Shown here in pieces: positions 1-8,677 of a stretch of 64,000 bases of DNA. Numbering within the stretch: position 1 is the first letter of the stretch; the number at the start of each line of letters is the position of its first letter. Position numbers and translations under genes: made by a program. The notes beneath the pieces are model-generated. The model saw nothing but the letters and a program-made list of their open reading frames with translations. It had not been told where the DNA came from and ran no database searches. Source of the DNA: Actinoplanes campanulatus (GTDB lineage Bacteria > Actinomycetota > Actinomycetes > Mycobacteriales > Micromonosporaceae); the NCBI RefSeq assembly GCF_014647795.1, contig NZ_BMPW01000006.1, positions 1 to 64,000 on the forward strand. Direction: 5' to 3'.

Positions 1-175
1 CGAGCAGATCCTCTTCAACGAGCTGCGCCCCGGCCAGATCGTCGTCGTGGACTGCGAGGGCGACCCGGCCAAGGTGGAGAAGTCCAAGCTGGTCTTCCGC
101 GGCGCCGAGAAGGGCGTGACGGTGCCCGACGCGGTGCCGGCCGACCTCGGCACGGCGACCACCACCGAGGAGTAA
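1..175 (+). CDS. clpC: ClpC ATPase, C-terminal end (partial)
   Basis: Last 57 codons of a Clp/Hsp100 unfoldase that feeds substrates to ClpP. The fragment starts in frame at base 2 (EQILFNELRPGQIVVVD) and ends at TAA 173-175. It matches the D2 small domain and acidic tail of actinobacterial ClpC. The gene begins outside the window, so N-terminal and Walker regions cannot be seen. A strong hairpin follows the stop and mutY converges on it. Identification rests on a short but characteristic tail. Confidence 0.85.
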   Translation, partial: EQILFNELRPGQIVVVDCEGDPAKVEKSKLVFRGAEKGVTVPDAVPADLGTATTTEE

Positions 176-188
176 GAGCCACAGACGG

Positions 189-219
189 ACGGCCCGGCTG
201 CTTCAAGCGGCCGGGCCGT
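189..219. terminator. Hairpin terminator between clpC and mutY
   Basis: A perfect 10-bp GC stem (189-198 with 210-219) continues inward as gctt/aagc. It sits between the convergent ends of clpC and mutY, so it can serve both strands. There is no long T tract, which is common for actinobacterial terminators. Confidence 0.75.
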
Positions 220-223
220 TCGC

Positions 224-1102
224 TTATTGAGGGGCGTCCCCGGCGAGCACGAAGTCCTCCCCGCCCAGCCGCTCGACCAGCCCGTCCTCGACCAGGCCGG
301 CGAGCGCCCGGGCCCGCTGTACCTCGTCCTGCCAGACCATGTCGAGACGCTGCCGCGGCACCGGGCCGGTGGCGTGCCGAAGCACCTCCAGGAGCAGGCC
401 GCGCACCTGGCGATCGGTCCCCGCGTACCGCTGCGGTTTGCGACTCGGGCCCTCCGGCAGCGGCTCGCCGCGCAGCCGCCACGCGCAGACGTCGTGGAAC
501 GGGCAGTCCACGCACTTCGGCGACCGGGCCGTGCAGACGATCGCGCCCAGCTCCATGAACGCGATGCTGGCCTGCGCGGCCCGCGCCTCGTCATCGGGGA
601 GCAACTCCTCCATGGCGGTCAGGTCGGCGGCCGTCGTGGCGGGCCCGGCGTCCGGCTTGCCCTCGACCGCGCGGCAGACGACCCGCCGTACGTTGGTGTC
701 GACCACCGGGTGCCGCTGGCCGTACGCGAACGTCGCCACCGCCCGCCCCGTGTAGGTCCCGACCCCCGGCAGCGCGAGCAGCTGATCGAGCGCGGACGGG
801 ACGGCGCCGCCGTGCCGCTCGACGATCGCCACGGCGCACGCGTGCAGCCGCATGGCCCGGCGCGGATAGCCGAGCCGCCCCCACATCCGGATCGCCTCCG
901 ACGGCGGGTCCTCGGCGAGCGCGGCCGGGGTGGGCCAGCGGGTCATCCAGGAGCGCCAGGCGGGTTCGACACGGACGACCGGCGTCTGTTGCAGCATCAC
1001 CTCACTGACCAGGACTCCCCAGGGGGTGGTGTCCGGCTGCCGCCAGGGCAGATCACGGGCGTTTACGGCGTACCAGGCGATGGCTTCGTCGGCGAGAGTC
1101 AT
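224..1102 (-). CDS. mutY: Adenine DNA glycosylase MutY
   Basis: Removes adenine mispaired with 8-oxoguanine, preventing G:C to T:A mutation. The 292-residue protein has the HhH-GPD fold: catalytic Glu34 in SEVMLQQT, the helix-hairpin-helix LPGVGTYTG near 111-119, and catalytic Asp135 in HPVVDTNVRR. A [4Fe-4S] loop is formed by C190, C197, C200 and C206 (C-x6-C-x2-C-x5-C). It lacks most of the C-terminal 8-oxoG-sensing domain of E. coli MutY, as do other short actinobacterial forms. Divergent from the ACT gene, with only 20 bp between starts. Confidence 0.93.
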   Translation of the reverse strand: MTLADEAIAWYAVNARDLPWRQPDTTPWGVLVSEVMLQQTPVVRVEPAWRSWMTRWPTPAALAEDPPSEAIRMWGRLGYPRRAMRLHACAVAIVERHGGAVPSALDQLLALPGVGTYTGRAVATFAYGQRHPVVDTNVRRVVCRAVEGKPDAGPATTAADLTAMEELLPDDEARAAQASIAFMELGAIVCTARSPKCVDCPFHDVCAWRLRGEPLPEGPSRKPQRYAGTDRQVRGLLLEVLRHATGPVPRQRLDMVWQDEVQRARALAGLVEDGLVERLGGEDFVLAGDAPQ

Positions 1103-1110
1103 ATCCCGTT

Positions 1111-1117
1111 TACTGTA
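1111..1117. promoter_or_regulatory. Overlapping divergent -10 boxes (mutY / ACT gene)
   Basis: TACTGTA reads TACTGT on the plus strand, 6 nt before the GTG at 1123. It reads TACAGT on the minus strand, 9 nt before the mutY ATG. One 7-bp element can therefore act as the -10 box of both divergent genes. Inferred from sequence only. Confidence 0.5.
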
Positions 1118-1122
1118 GGCGG

Positions 1123-1632
1123 GTGTACGAACTCGCCATCACCGTCATCGGCCCGGACCGCACCGGCATCGTGGCGGACGTCTCCGAGGCTCTCGCGGAG
1201 GTCGGCGCCAACCTGACCGACTCGACGATGACCCGGCTGCGCGGCCATTTCGCGATGACCCTGATCTGCACCGGACCGACCGAGGCCGAGGCGGCGCGGG
1301 CCCTGGAGCGGGTCACCGGGGGCGGCCTGCTGGCCACCGTCCGCCGGGTGGAGCCGGAGGCCGACAGCGCGGCGGCCGGCGAGCCGTACCAGGTGAGTGT
1401 GCACGGCGCCGACCGGCTCGGCATCGTGGCCGCGGTGACCCGGGTGGTCGCGGCCGCCGGCGGCAACATCACCGACCTCACCACCCGGCTCACCGGGCCG
1501 CTCTATCTGCTGCTCGCCGAGGTGGACGTACCGGCCGGGGCGGGTGACGAACTGGCCGAGCGTCTCGCGGTGGCCGCCGCCGAGCTGGATGTGGACGTGA
1601 CCCTGCGGCGGTCCGACACGGAGATCCTGTGA
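1123..1632 (+). CDS. Tandem ACT-domain protein (GcvR-like)
   Basis: A 169-residue soluble protein made of two ACT domains, about residues 3-75 (ELAITVIGPDRTGIVADVS) and 89-165 (QVSVHGADRLGIVAAVT). ACT domains bind small ligands, usually amino acids. The tandem arrangement without a catalytic domain resembles glycine-cleavage repressor GcvR and related sensors; the ligand is unknown. The GTG start is supported by a TACTGT -10 box 6 nt upstream, suggesting a leaderless mRNA. It overlaps def by 4 nt, so the two are probably co-translated. Confidence 0.8.
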   Translation: MYELAITVIGPDRTGIVADVSEALAEVGANLTDSTMTRLRGHFAMTLICTGPTEAEAARALERVTGGGLLATVRRVEPEADSAAAGEPYQVSVHGADRLGIVAAVTRVVAAAGGNITDLTTRLTGPLYLLLAEVDVPAGAGDELAERLAVAAAELDVDVTLRRSDTEIL

Positions 1633-2126
1633 GATCGGTCGTCACCGCTCCGGCGAGCGTGCTCAGCACCCCCGGGGAGGTGGTCGACCCGACCGATCCG
1701 GAGGTCGTCCGGCTGGCGGAGGAGCTGGTCGAGGTGATGCGAGTGTCACCCGGTTGTGTCGGCCTGGCCGCACCGCAGATCGGCGTGAGCGCCCAGGTGT
1801 TCTGCGTGGACGTGACCGGGCATCCGAAGGCGGCCACCACCCACGGGACGTTCGTGCTCTGCAACGCGAGGATCGTCGAGGCGAGCCGGTGGCGTCCGGG
1901 CCGGGAGGGCTGCATGTCGGTGCCCGACCTGACCGGCGACGTGAAACGGGCCGGGCGGATCGTGGTCGAGGCGGTCCTGCCCGGCACCGGCGAGCCGTTC
2001 ACGTTGACCACCGACGCGTTCGAGGCCAGGGCCGTACAACACGAGATCGATCACTGCGCCGGCAAGCTGTTCCTCGATCGGGTGGCCGGAGCGCACGCCG
2101 TCTACCAGCGCAAGGTCTATCTCTAA
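1629..2126 (+). CDS. def: Peptide deformylase
   Basis: Removes the N-formyl group from nascent proteins at the ribosome, using a bound metal. All three family motifs are visible in the 165 residues: motif 1 as CVGLAAPQ (residues 43-50), motif 2 EGCMS with metal ligand C95, and motif 3 QHEIDH with H138, E139 and H142. The first Gly of motif 1 is Cys here. The GTG start overlaps the ACT-gene stop (GTGA), which fixes the start and indicates coupling. Actinobacteria often have several deformylases; this may not be the only one. Confidence 0.93.
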   Translation: MRSVVTAPASVLSTPGEVVDPTDPEVVRLAEELVEVMRVSPGCVGLAAPQIGVSAQVFCVDVTGHPKAATTHGTFVLCNARIVEASRWRPGREGCMSVPDLTGDVKRAGRIVVEAVLPGTGEPFTLTTDAFEARAVQHEIDHCAGKLFLDRVAGAHAVYQRKVYL

Positions 2127-2192
2127 CGAGCGTTGCGCGAGTTGGTGTCGCATAACCGGCGCGTCGTGCACATAGCGAAGGCTGTCCGGGTT

Positions 2193-2198
2193 TACCGT
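2193..2198 (+). promoter_or_regulatory. -10 box TACCGT upstream of membrane protein gene
   Basis: TACCGT lies 10 nt before ATG 2209. It overlaps the alternative GTG at 2197, which argues that 2209 is the true start, with a very short or absent leader. Confidence 0.4.
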
Positions 2199-2208
2199 GA
2201 GCGGCATC

Positions 2209-2949
2209 ATGCGTGCGACGGTTGGTCCCCTCCCACCCGCGGTCTACTGGCGGCGGCGTGTGGTCGTGCTGAGCGCGGTCCTGCTCGGCGTCATCGTGCT
2301 GTTCGTGTCCTGCTCGGGCGAGGACGATCCGGGCAAGAAGAAGACGTCCTCCCAGACGACGAGCTATCCGACCCCCGCCGCGGGGAAGGATGCGAGCGCG
2401 TTGCCGTCACCGTCGTTCGAGGAGACCGGTCCCGCTGTCGGCCCGGCCCTGCCCGACCCCAACGAGCTGCTGTCCCGGCAGCCCGACGACGGTGAGAAGC
2501 TGCCCCCGCCCGTGAACGGCGCCACCGCGACCGCCGCGCCCGGCTCCGGCTCCGGCGCCTGTGCCGACAGCGAGATGTCGGTGATCCCGGTCCCGGCGGA
2601 CACCTCCCCGCAGCGCGGCACCCCGCTCAAGATCAAACTCAAGATCAAGAACATCGGTACGCGTACGTGCACCCGCGACCTCGGCGCCAGCGCACAGGAG
2701 CTCTACCTCGAACAGGGCGCCCAGAAGTACTGGTCCTCCGACCTGTGCACCACGTCGAAGGGCAACCAGGTCGAGACCCTGAACGCGGGGGCCGAGCGCG
2801 AGTACGAGGTCACCTGGAACGGCCGCTCCTCCACCCAGTGCGCCGACAACGTCGCGGCCGGCCCGATCCCCGAGACCGGCGCGTACGAGCTGCGCGGCCG
2901 CCTCGACACGCTCCGCAGCAACCCGGTCATCCTGACCATCGTCGCCTGA
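2209..2949 (+). CDS. Membrane-anchored hypothetical protein
   Basis: Function not recognised. The 246-residue product has a basic N-terminus (YWRRR), one hydrophobic helix of about 17 residues (VVVLSAVLLGVIVLFVS) and then a Cys (CSGEDD). A low-complexity linker rich in Pro, Ser and Thr follows to about residue 115. The extracytoplasmic C-terminal domain of about 130 residues is predicted to be beta-rich and carries four Cys that could form disulfides. The helix-Cys junction could be a lipobox-like site, but single-span anchoring is equally possible. The 2H phosphoesterase follows after 5 bp. Confidence 0.7.
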   Translation: MRATVGPLPPAVYWRRRVVVLSAVLLGVIVLFVSCSGEDDPGKKKTSSQTTSYPTPAAGKDASALPSPSFEETGPAVGPALPDPNELLSRQPDDGEKLPPPVNGATATAAPGSGSGACADSEMSVIPVPADTSPQRGTPLKIKLKIKNIGTRTCTRDLGASAQELYLEQGAQKYWSSDLCTTSKGNQVETLNAGAEREYEVTWNGRSSTQCADNVAAGPIPETGAYELRGRLDTLRSNPVILTIVA

Positions 2950-2954
2950 CCTCG

Positions 2955-3464
2955 TTGGTAGCCGCTATCGAGCTGTACCTGGACGTCGACACGACGCGCC
3001 GGGTCCGCAACCTGTGGCGTGCCCTGGACGCCGAGGGCATCCCGTCCCTCGGCTCCCTGCACCAGAAGCACCGCCCGCACCTCTCCCTGGCCGCCGCCCA
3101 CCGCATCGACCCGCACGCCGTAGCGGAGGCGCTGTCCGGCTTCCAGGTGGCCCGCCCACTCCCGCTGAGCATCGACTTCGTGGGCCAGTTCGTGGGCCGC
3201 GTCCTCTGGCTGGGCGTCACCGTGACCGAGGACCTGCTGTCCCACCACCGCGCCGTACACGACCGCCTCTCCGCGGCCGGAGTGGAGATCTGGGACCACT
3301 ACCGCCCGGGCCGTTGGGTCCCGCACTGCACCATCTCGCTACGTGTCCCCAATCCGGTGATGGCCCCGGCCGTCCGCCGCTGCCTGGAATACCTCCCCCT
3401 CCAGGCGACCATCACCGGCGCCGCCGTAGCCGACCATGCCAACGACATCAGCCACCCCCTCTGA
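2955..3464 (+). CDS. 2H phosphoesterase / 2'-5' RNA ligase-like protein
   Basis: A 169-residue member of the 2H superfamily, identified by two H-x-S/T-x motifs, HLSL (near residue 36) and HCTI (near 126), which form the twin-histidine active site. Family members open or ligate 2',5' or 2',3'-cyclic phosphodiesters in RNA or nucleotides; the substrate here is unknown. The only plausible start is TTG 2955, 5 bp after the preceding stop; no ATG or GTG precedes the conserved ELYLDVD strand. Co-transcription with the upstream membrane protein is likely. Confidence 0.72.
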   Translation: MVAAIELYLDVDTTRRVRNLWRALDAEGIPSLGSLHQKHRPHLSLAAAHRIDPHAVAEALSGFQVARPLPLSIDFVGQFVGRVLWLGVTVTEDLLSHHRAVHDRLSAAGVEIWDHYRPGRWVPHCTISLRVPNPVMAPAVRRCLEYLPLQATITGAAVADHANDISHPL

Positions 3465-3619
3465 GCGCATCCCCTCGGACTGTCGATCTGCCTCAGCGCG
3501 GTTGAGACGGCACTGGCGACCAGCTGGAAAAGATCGACTATGCGCCTGGAAACGGACGCGCTCAGGTGGGGAAGGGGCGGCCACCGTGCCGTAGCGCCGG
3601 TCACGGTGGGCGCGGCGGG

Positions 3620-4801
3620 TCAGACGTAGCGTTCGAGGATGGAGGCCTCGGCCAACCGGGAGAGCCCCTCCCGCACCCCACGAGCCCGGGCATCGCCGAC
3701 GCCCTCGACCGCCTGGAGATCCTCGACGGTGGCGCCGAGCAGACGCTGGAGGCTGCCGAAGTGGTCGACCAGCCGGTCGACGATCTGGGCGGGCAACCGC
3801 GGGACCTTGGCGAGCAGCCGGAACCCGCGCGGCGAGACGGCCACGTCGAGGGAGTCCGATGCGCCGGGGTAGCCGATCGCCTTGGCCACCGCCACCAGGT
3901 CGATCATCTCGGTGGCGCTCAGCAGGTCGAGTTCGACGAGCGCCTCGTCGAGGGTGCGGGCTTTGCGGCTGGTCGGCAGGTAGTCGCGGATGACCAGGGT
4001 GCGGTCGGCGTCGACGCCGGCCATCAGCTCGTCGAGCTGAAGGGCGAGGAGGCGGCCGTCGGTGCCCAGCTCGACCACGTAACCGGAGATCTCGTCGGCG
4101 ATCCGGCGGACCATTTCGAGGCGCTGCACCACCGCCACGGCGTCACGCACCGTGACCAAGTCTTCGATCTCCAGGGCCGAGAGGGTGCCGGAGACCTCGT
4201 CGAGCCGGAGTTTGTACCTCTCCAGGGTGGCGAGGGCCTGGTTGGCGCGGGACAGGATGGCGGCCGAGTCGTCGAGGACGTGGCGCTGTCCGTTCACATA
4301 CAGCCCGATGATGTGCATCGACTGGCTCACCGAGATCACCGGGAAGCCGGACTGCTTGGCGACCCGCTCGGCGGTGCGGTGCCGGGTGCCGGACTCCTCG
4401 GACGGGATCGACGGGTCGGGCATCAGGTGCACGGCGGCCCGGACGATGCGGGTGCCGTCGCTGGAGAGGACCACGGCGCCGTCCATCTTGCACAGCTCAC
4501 GCAGCCGGGTGGCGGAGAACTCCACATCGAGCGAGAACCCGCCGGTGCAGATGGTCTCGACGACGGCGTCGTGTCCGAGGACGATGAGTGCCCCGGTGCG
4601 GCCGCGCAGGATGCGCTCGAGGCCGTCGCGCAGCGCCGTCCCGGGGGCCATCAGCGCGAGATTGGCCCGCAACGGATCACTTGCTCCGCCGGTCAGGCCG
4701 GCGCCCGCGGCCGGCGTCATCGCGCGATGCCCCACGCCGTTGACGCCGGGACGCGGCGTTGAACTGGCGGCGGGCTTGGAACCATCGCGGTCGAGCGGCA
4801 C
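3620..4801 (-). CDS. disA: DNA integrity scanning protein, diadenylate cyclase DisA
   Basis: Condenses two ATP to cyclic di-AMP while scanning DNA for branched structures. The DAC domain covers about residues 30-170, with the DGA motif (CKMDGAVV) and RHRTAERVA, the signature of active cyclases. A long helical spine follows, and the C-terminus carries the helix-hairpin-helix DNA-binding domain ([19 protein letters not shown]). The annotated GTG start gives 393 residues; an internal ATG (MTPAAGAG) is possible because the first 35 residues are not conserved. It lies 83 bp downstream of radA on the same strand, a classic pairing. Confidence 0.95.
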   Translation of the reverse strand: MPLDRDGSKPAASSTPRPGVNGVGHRAMTPAAGAGLTGGASDPLRANLALMAPGTALRDGLERILRGRTGALIVLGHDAVVETICTGGFSLDVEFSATRLRELCKMDGAVVLSSDGTRIVRAAVHLMPDPSIPSEESGTRHRTAERVAKQSGFPVISVSQSMHIIGLYVNGQRHVLDDSAAILSRANQALATLERYKLRLDEVSGTLSALEIEDLVTVRDAVAVVQRLEMVRRIADEISGYVVELGTDGRLLALQLDELMAGVDADRTLVIRDYLPTSRKARTLDEALVELDLLSATEMIDLVAVAKAIGYPGASDSLDVAVSPRGFRLLAKVPRLPAQIVDRLVDHFGSLQRLLGATVEDLQAVEGVGDARARGVREGLSRLAEASILERYV

Positions 4802-4884
4802 CCGGACATTCTACGGACTGTCATCCACGTCAACGAGGCGTGGCTCAATGAATGCTCCGTAGCGTGATGATTCATAACGCAGCG

Positions 4885-6300
4885 TTACTGTGCGGCCGCC
4901 GACGCTCGGGCCGCGCTCTGGAGTGCCGCCTGGAGGTTGCCGACCTCGACGATCTCCATGCCCTTGGGCGCGCCACCGGTGCCGTCCGGCCCGCAGCCGG
5001 GCGGGACGAGCGCCACCTTGAAGCCGAGCCGGGCCGCCTCGGAGAGCCGCCGGCCGACCGCGCCGACCCGGCGGATCTCGCCGGTCAGGCCGACCTCGCC
5101 GATCGCCACCAGGTGCGGGGCCATGGCCAGGTCGAGGCCACCGGAGGCGACCGCGAGGGCCATCGCCAGGTCGGCGGACGGCTCGGTCAGCCGGATGCCG
5201 CCCACAGTGGCCGCGAAGACCTCTCGGTTGTAGAGCTTGAGCTGCTTGGTGCGCCGCTCCAGCACGGCCAGCACCATGGCGAGCCGGGCGCTGTCGAGAC
5301 CGGACACCGTGCGCCGGGGCGAGCCCTGCACCTCCGCCCCGATCAGGGCCTGCACCTCGGTGACCAGCGCCCGGCGCCCCTCCATGGCGACCGTCACGCA
5401 GGTGCCCGGCACCGGCTCCAGATAGCGGGTGAGGAACAGCCCGGACGGGTCGGGCAGGCTGGTGATGCCGCCCTCGTGCATCTCGAAGCAGCCCACCTCG
5501 TCGGCCGCGCCGAACCGGTTCTTCACCCCGCGGACCAGGCGCAGCGAGGAGTGCTTGTCGCCCTCGAAGTGGAGCACCACGTCGACCAGGTGCTCCAGCA
5601 CCCGGGGGCCGGCGACCTGCCCGTCCTTGGTGACGTGACCGACCAGGACGGTGGCGATGCCGCGCTCCTTGGCGATCGCGACGAGCGCCGCGGTGACCGC
5701 CCGGACCTGGGTGACGCCGCCGGGCACGCCCTCGGTGCCGGGCGCCGAGACGGTCTGCACCGAGTCGAGCACGAGCAGGCCGGGCCGGACCGCGTCGAGG
5801 TGGCCGATGACCGTGCCCAGATCATTCTCCGAGGCGAGGTAGAGCTTCTCGTGCAGCGCGCCCAGCCGCTCGGCCCGCAGCCGCACCTGGCTGACCGACT
5901 CCTCACCGCTGACCACCAGCGACGGGGTGCCCGCGCCGGCCGCCCACTGCTGGGCGACGTCGAGCAGCAGGGTGGATTTCCCGACGCCGGGCTCACCGGC
6001 GAGCAGCACCACGGCGCCGGGCACCAGGCCGCCGCCGAGCACCCGGTCGAGCTCGCCGACGCCGGTGGCGACGGCGCGGGCCGGGGCGGCGCTGATCTGC
6101 GCGATGGGGCGGGCCGGCTCGGCCGGCATGCGGGAGCTGACCACCCGGCCCGAGACCGGGACGGTGACCGTGGACTCGATGACCGAGCCCCACTCACCGC
6201 ACTCGGAGCAGCGGCCCACCCATTTCGGTGGCTGATGACCGCAGGCGTCGCAGACGTATGCCGTGCGGGGGGCCTTGGCGGAGGATCGGGAGGTCGTCAC
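4885..6300 (-). CDS. radA: DNA repair protein RadA (Sms)
   Basis: RecA-related ATPase that promotes branch migration during recombination. The 471 residues contain the N-terminal zinc finger (C17, C20, C31, C34), a RecA-like core with Walker A GEPGVGKST near 105, the RadA-specific KNRFG motif near 260, and a C-terminal Lon-protease-like domain. RadA and DisA interact functionally in other bacteria, and the two genes are adjacent here. The LpqE-like lipoprotein gene ends 35 bp upstream on the same strand, so the three may share a transcript. Confidence 0.95.
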   Translation of the reverse strand: MTTSRSSAKAPRTAYVCDACGHQPPKWVGRCSECGEWGSVIESTVTVPVSGRVVSSRMPAEPARPIAQISAAPARAVATGVGELDRVLGGGLVPGAVVLLAGEPGVGKSTLLLDVAQQWAAGAGTPSLVVSGEESVSQVRLRAERLGALHEKLYLASENDLGTVIGHLDAVRPGLLVLDSVQTVSAPGTEGVPGGVTQVRAVTAALVAIAKERGIATVLVGHVTKDGQVAGPRVLEHLVDVVLHFEGDKHSSLRLVRGVKNRFGAADEVGCFEMHEGGITSLPDPSGLFLTRYLEPVPGTCVTVAMEGRRALVTEVQALIGAEVQGSPRRTVSGLDSARLAMVLAVLERRTKQLKLYNREVFAATVGGIRLTEPSADLAMALAVASGGLDLAMAPHLVAIGEVGLTGEIRRVGAVGRRLSEAARLGFKVALVPPGCGPDGTGGAPKGMEIVEVGNLQAALQSAARASAAAQ

Positions 6301-6335
6301 ACCGACAAGCTAGCTCGCCGGTATGACAATCCCGG

Positions 6336-7001
6336 TCAGTGACTCTCGAGCTCCGGGGTGTCCTCGCCGACCACCGCCGGGCCGCGGGGCGCCGGGCTGA
6401 GCGGGGAGGCGACCGGCGCCTGGAGGACCAGCTTCTCCGAGCTGTTGCTGAACTCGAAGACCAGGTTGACCGAGGCGCCCGGGGTGAGCGCGCCCTGCAG
6501 GCCGATGACCTGGAGCGGAATCAGGTCGGTCGAGCGGAACGTCGCCGCCGACAGCGGGGCGATCTGGATCCGGGCCGGGCGGACCGTGGCGGCCAGCGCG
6601 GAGGCGCTCGGGGCGACCGACGGGCTGGCGGCGACCTCGCCCGGGGTGGTGACCGTGGCGGCGGCGCTCACGAAGCCGACCTGGTCCGCCCCGACGACCT
6701 GCGGGAGGTCCGGCGCGGCGCTGGTGATCGTGACGGTGACCGGCTCGGCGGTCTGGTTGAACAGGCTCAGGTCGAGCGGAGCGTTCTCGCCCTTCTCGTA
6801 GCCCTCGATGCCGTTGTACTCCACCTGCAGGTTGCGGATGAACACGCTGCCATCGGCGGTTTCCGTGTCGACGCCCGCGATGGGCGTGTCCAGGATGGCG
6901 GTCTCGGCGACCTGGCCGGCGGAGCAGCCACCCAGAGCCAGGGCGGCGACCGTGGCGGCACCCGCGACCAGAGCGGCGCGACGGGTTCCCAGGGGACGCA
7001 T
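6336..7001 (-). CDS. LpqE-like lipoprotein
   Basis: A 221-residue exported lipoprotein: basic N-terminus (MRPLGTRRA), hydrophobic core and lipobox ALGGC. The mature part begins SAGQVAETA and forms a beta-sandwich-like domain (FIRNLQVEY, NQTAEPVTVTI), with a disordered Pro/Ala/Ser C-terminus. Its position beside radA and its overall pattern match mycobacterial LpqE; this is from memory and not a database result. Start ATG 7001 was chosen because GGAGG lies 7 nt upstream; the longer open frame to 7256 is rejected. The biochemical role is unknown. Confidence 0.75.
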   Translation of the reverse strand: MRPLGTRRAALVAGAATVAALALGGCSAGQVAETAILDTPIAGVDTETADGSVFIRNLQVEYNGIEGYEKGENAPLDLSLFNQTAEPVTVTITSAAPDLPQVVGADQVGFVSAAATVTTPGEVAASPSVAPSASALAATVRPARIQIAPLSAATFRSTDLIPLQVIGLQGALTPGASVNLVFEFSNSSEKLVLQAPVASPLSPAPRGPAVVGEDTPELESH

Positions 7002-7093
7002 CACGATCCTCCAAATAGAGACACCAGGGTGTTCGATCAGCCTAATGGGCGGCGATCGGCGGTGTACGCCGACCCATCCATCACGTGGCCGGA

Positions 7094-7921
7094 TCAGGTC
7101 AGCCGGCCACTGAACACCAGCAGCAGGACGTCGATCAGGGCGACCAGGATGACGGCCCGGAACAGCGCGACCGGCCGTCCGTCGGCGCGGCGCGCGGCGT
7201 ACCAACCGAGGGGAAGGACCACGACGGCGGCCGCGCATGCCGCCAGGCCGGTCCACGACGGCGGCCCGGGCGGCCCGAGGACCAGGGTGAGCGTCGCGCC
7301 CAGCAGGAGCCCCGCGGCGGCCGACTGGGACCCGGCCGCGCCGATCCGGTGCGGCAGCCCGCGCACCCCGGTGGCCGCGTCGTCCGCCAGGTCCGGCAGC
7401 ACGTTGGCGAAGTGCGCGCCGCCGCCGAGCAGCGCACCGGCCGCGACCAGCCAGACCGGCGGCGCCGGATGCCCGGGCCGGGCGAGCACCACGAAGGCCG
7501 GCAGCAGTCCGAAGGCGATCAGGTACGGCGCCACCGAGAACGCGGTGTTCTTCAGCGGCCAGTCGTAGAGCAGCGCGAACACCGTCGCCACCGAGATCGC
7601 CAGGAGAGCCGGAAGACCCAGATCAAAGGCCAGCAGGGGTACGGCCACAGCCGCCCCGATCCCGGCGGCGCCGACCGCCCGCGGCGACACCGCCCCGGCC
7701 GCCACCGGTTTGTCCCGCCGCCCGGCCCGCCGGTCGCGTTCCGCGTCCAGCCAATCGTTGACCCAGCCGACGGCGAGCTGGCTGGCCGCGACGGTGAGGG
7801 CGACGAGCACGAGCCGGGACCCGCGATGCCCGGCGCCGACGGCGAGCAGTGTGATGGCGAGGGTGACCGCGGCACCGGGTTCCGGATGGGCCGATCTGAG
7901 CAGTGCGAGCGCACGGGACAT
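7094..7921 (-). CDS. UbiA-family prenyltransferase
   Basis: A 275-residue polytopic membrane protein with about eight predicted helices. The first aspartate-rich motif is N55-D56-x-x-D59-x-x-x-D63 in VNDWLDAERD, and a second Asp cluster is in LPDLADDAATG. These bind Mg-prenyl diphosphate in UbiA enzymes, which transfer a prenyl chain to an aromatic or other acceptor. It is divergent (48 bp) from a methyltransferase, flavoenzyme and type III PKS operon, so the acceptor may be a PKS-derived phenol. Start ATG 7921 is followed directly by a typical SRALALLRSAHP; longer in-frame extensions cross the divergent gene and are rejected. Confidence 0.85.
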   Translation of the reverse strand: MSRALALLRSAHPEPGAAVTLAITLLAVGAGHRGSRLVLVALTVAASQLAVGWVNDWLDAERDRRAGRRDKPVAAGAVSPRAVGAAGIGAAVAVPLLAFDLGLPALLAISVATVFALLYDWPLKNTAFSVAPYLIAFGLLPAFVVLARPGHPAPPVWLVAAGALLGGGAHFANVLPDLADDAATGVRGLPHRIGAAGSQSAAAGLLLGATLTLVLGPPGPPSWTGLAACAAAVVVLPLGWYAARRADGRPVALFRAVILVALIDVLLLVFSGRLT

Positions 7922-7969
7922 GGCTTGCAAGTGTGGCCTCCGCGCACGGACCGTGCCAGGCTCGATCAC

Positions 7970-8677
7970 ATGCTGTCGATGCAGCGCAATGATCCACGTC
8001 AGTACGACGACCTGGCCGGCGAGTGGTGGCGACCCGGCGGACCCTTCGAACTGCTGCACTGGCTGGCCGAGGCCCGGGCGGCACTGATCCCTCCGGCGGG
8101 AGCGCCCGGCCGGATCCTGGTGGACGCGGGCTGCGGCGGCGGCCTGCTCGCGCCGCACGTCCGCGGCAAGGGCTACCGGCACATCGGCGTCGACCTGCGC
8201 CGGACCGGGCTGGAGCGGGCCGTGCCGCGCGGGATGACCGCGGTGAACGGGGATGTGACCGCCCTGCCGCTGGCCGACCGCAGCGCCGACGTGGTGGTGG
8301 CCGGCGAGATCCTGGAGCACGTCACCGACCTGTCCGGCACGGTGGCCGAGTTGTGCCGGGTGCTGCGTCCCGGCGGTCTCGTGGTGCTGGACACGGTGAA
8401 CGACACCCGCCTCAGCCGCTTCATCACGGTGACCCTGGGCGAGCGGCTCGGGATCGCCCCGGTGGGCCTGCACGATCCGGCGCTGTTCGTGCCACCCCGG
8501 CGCCTGGTGACCGAGTTCACACGGCACGGGGTGGAGCTGGAGATCCGGGGCGTCCGCCCGAGCCTGCCGGGACTGTTCCGCTGGCTGGTGCTGGGCCGGG
8601 CCGCGGGCGGGCGCATCGTCCCCAGCATTTCGGCGGCGATCCTCTATCAGGGCATCGGGAGACGACATGCTGGATGA
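7970..8677 (+). CDS. UbiG-like SAM-dependent O-methyltransferase
   Basis: A 235-residue class I methyltransferase. The N-terminus YDDLAGEWW with GPFELLHW resembles the UbiG/Coq3 entry helix. SAM motif I is VDAGCGGG near residue 50, an acidic motif II follows (IGVDLRR), then ALPLADRSADVV and the motif VLRPGGLVVLDT. UbiG-type enzymes methylate catechol or hydroquinone hydroxyls in quinone pathways. Here it overlaps the flavoenzyme gene by 11 nt and shares the operon with a type III PKS, so methylation of a PKS-derived phenol is inferred. A cAGGCT box 7 nt before ATG suggests a leaderless start. Confidence 0.8.
   Translation: MLSMQRNDPRQYDDLAGEWWRPGGPFELLHWLAEARAALIPPAGAPGRILVDAGCGGGLLAPHVRGKGYRHIGVDLRRTGLERAVPRGMTAVNGDVTALPLADRSADVVVAGEILEHVTDLSGTVAELCRVLRPGGLVVLDTVNDTRLSRFITVTLGERLGIAPVGLHDPALFVPPRRLVTEFTRHGVELEIRGVRPSLPGLFRWLVLGRAAGGRIVPSISAAILYQGIGRRHAG

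Noticed and set aside
227-1216. Long plus-strand open frame opposite mutY
   Set aside because: Antisense shadow in GC-rich DNA; the minus strand encodes MutY with all catalytic and Fe-S motifs.
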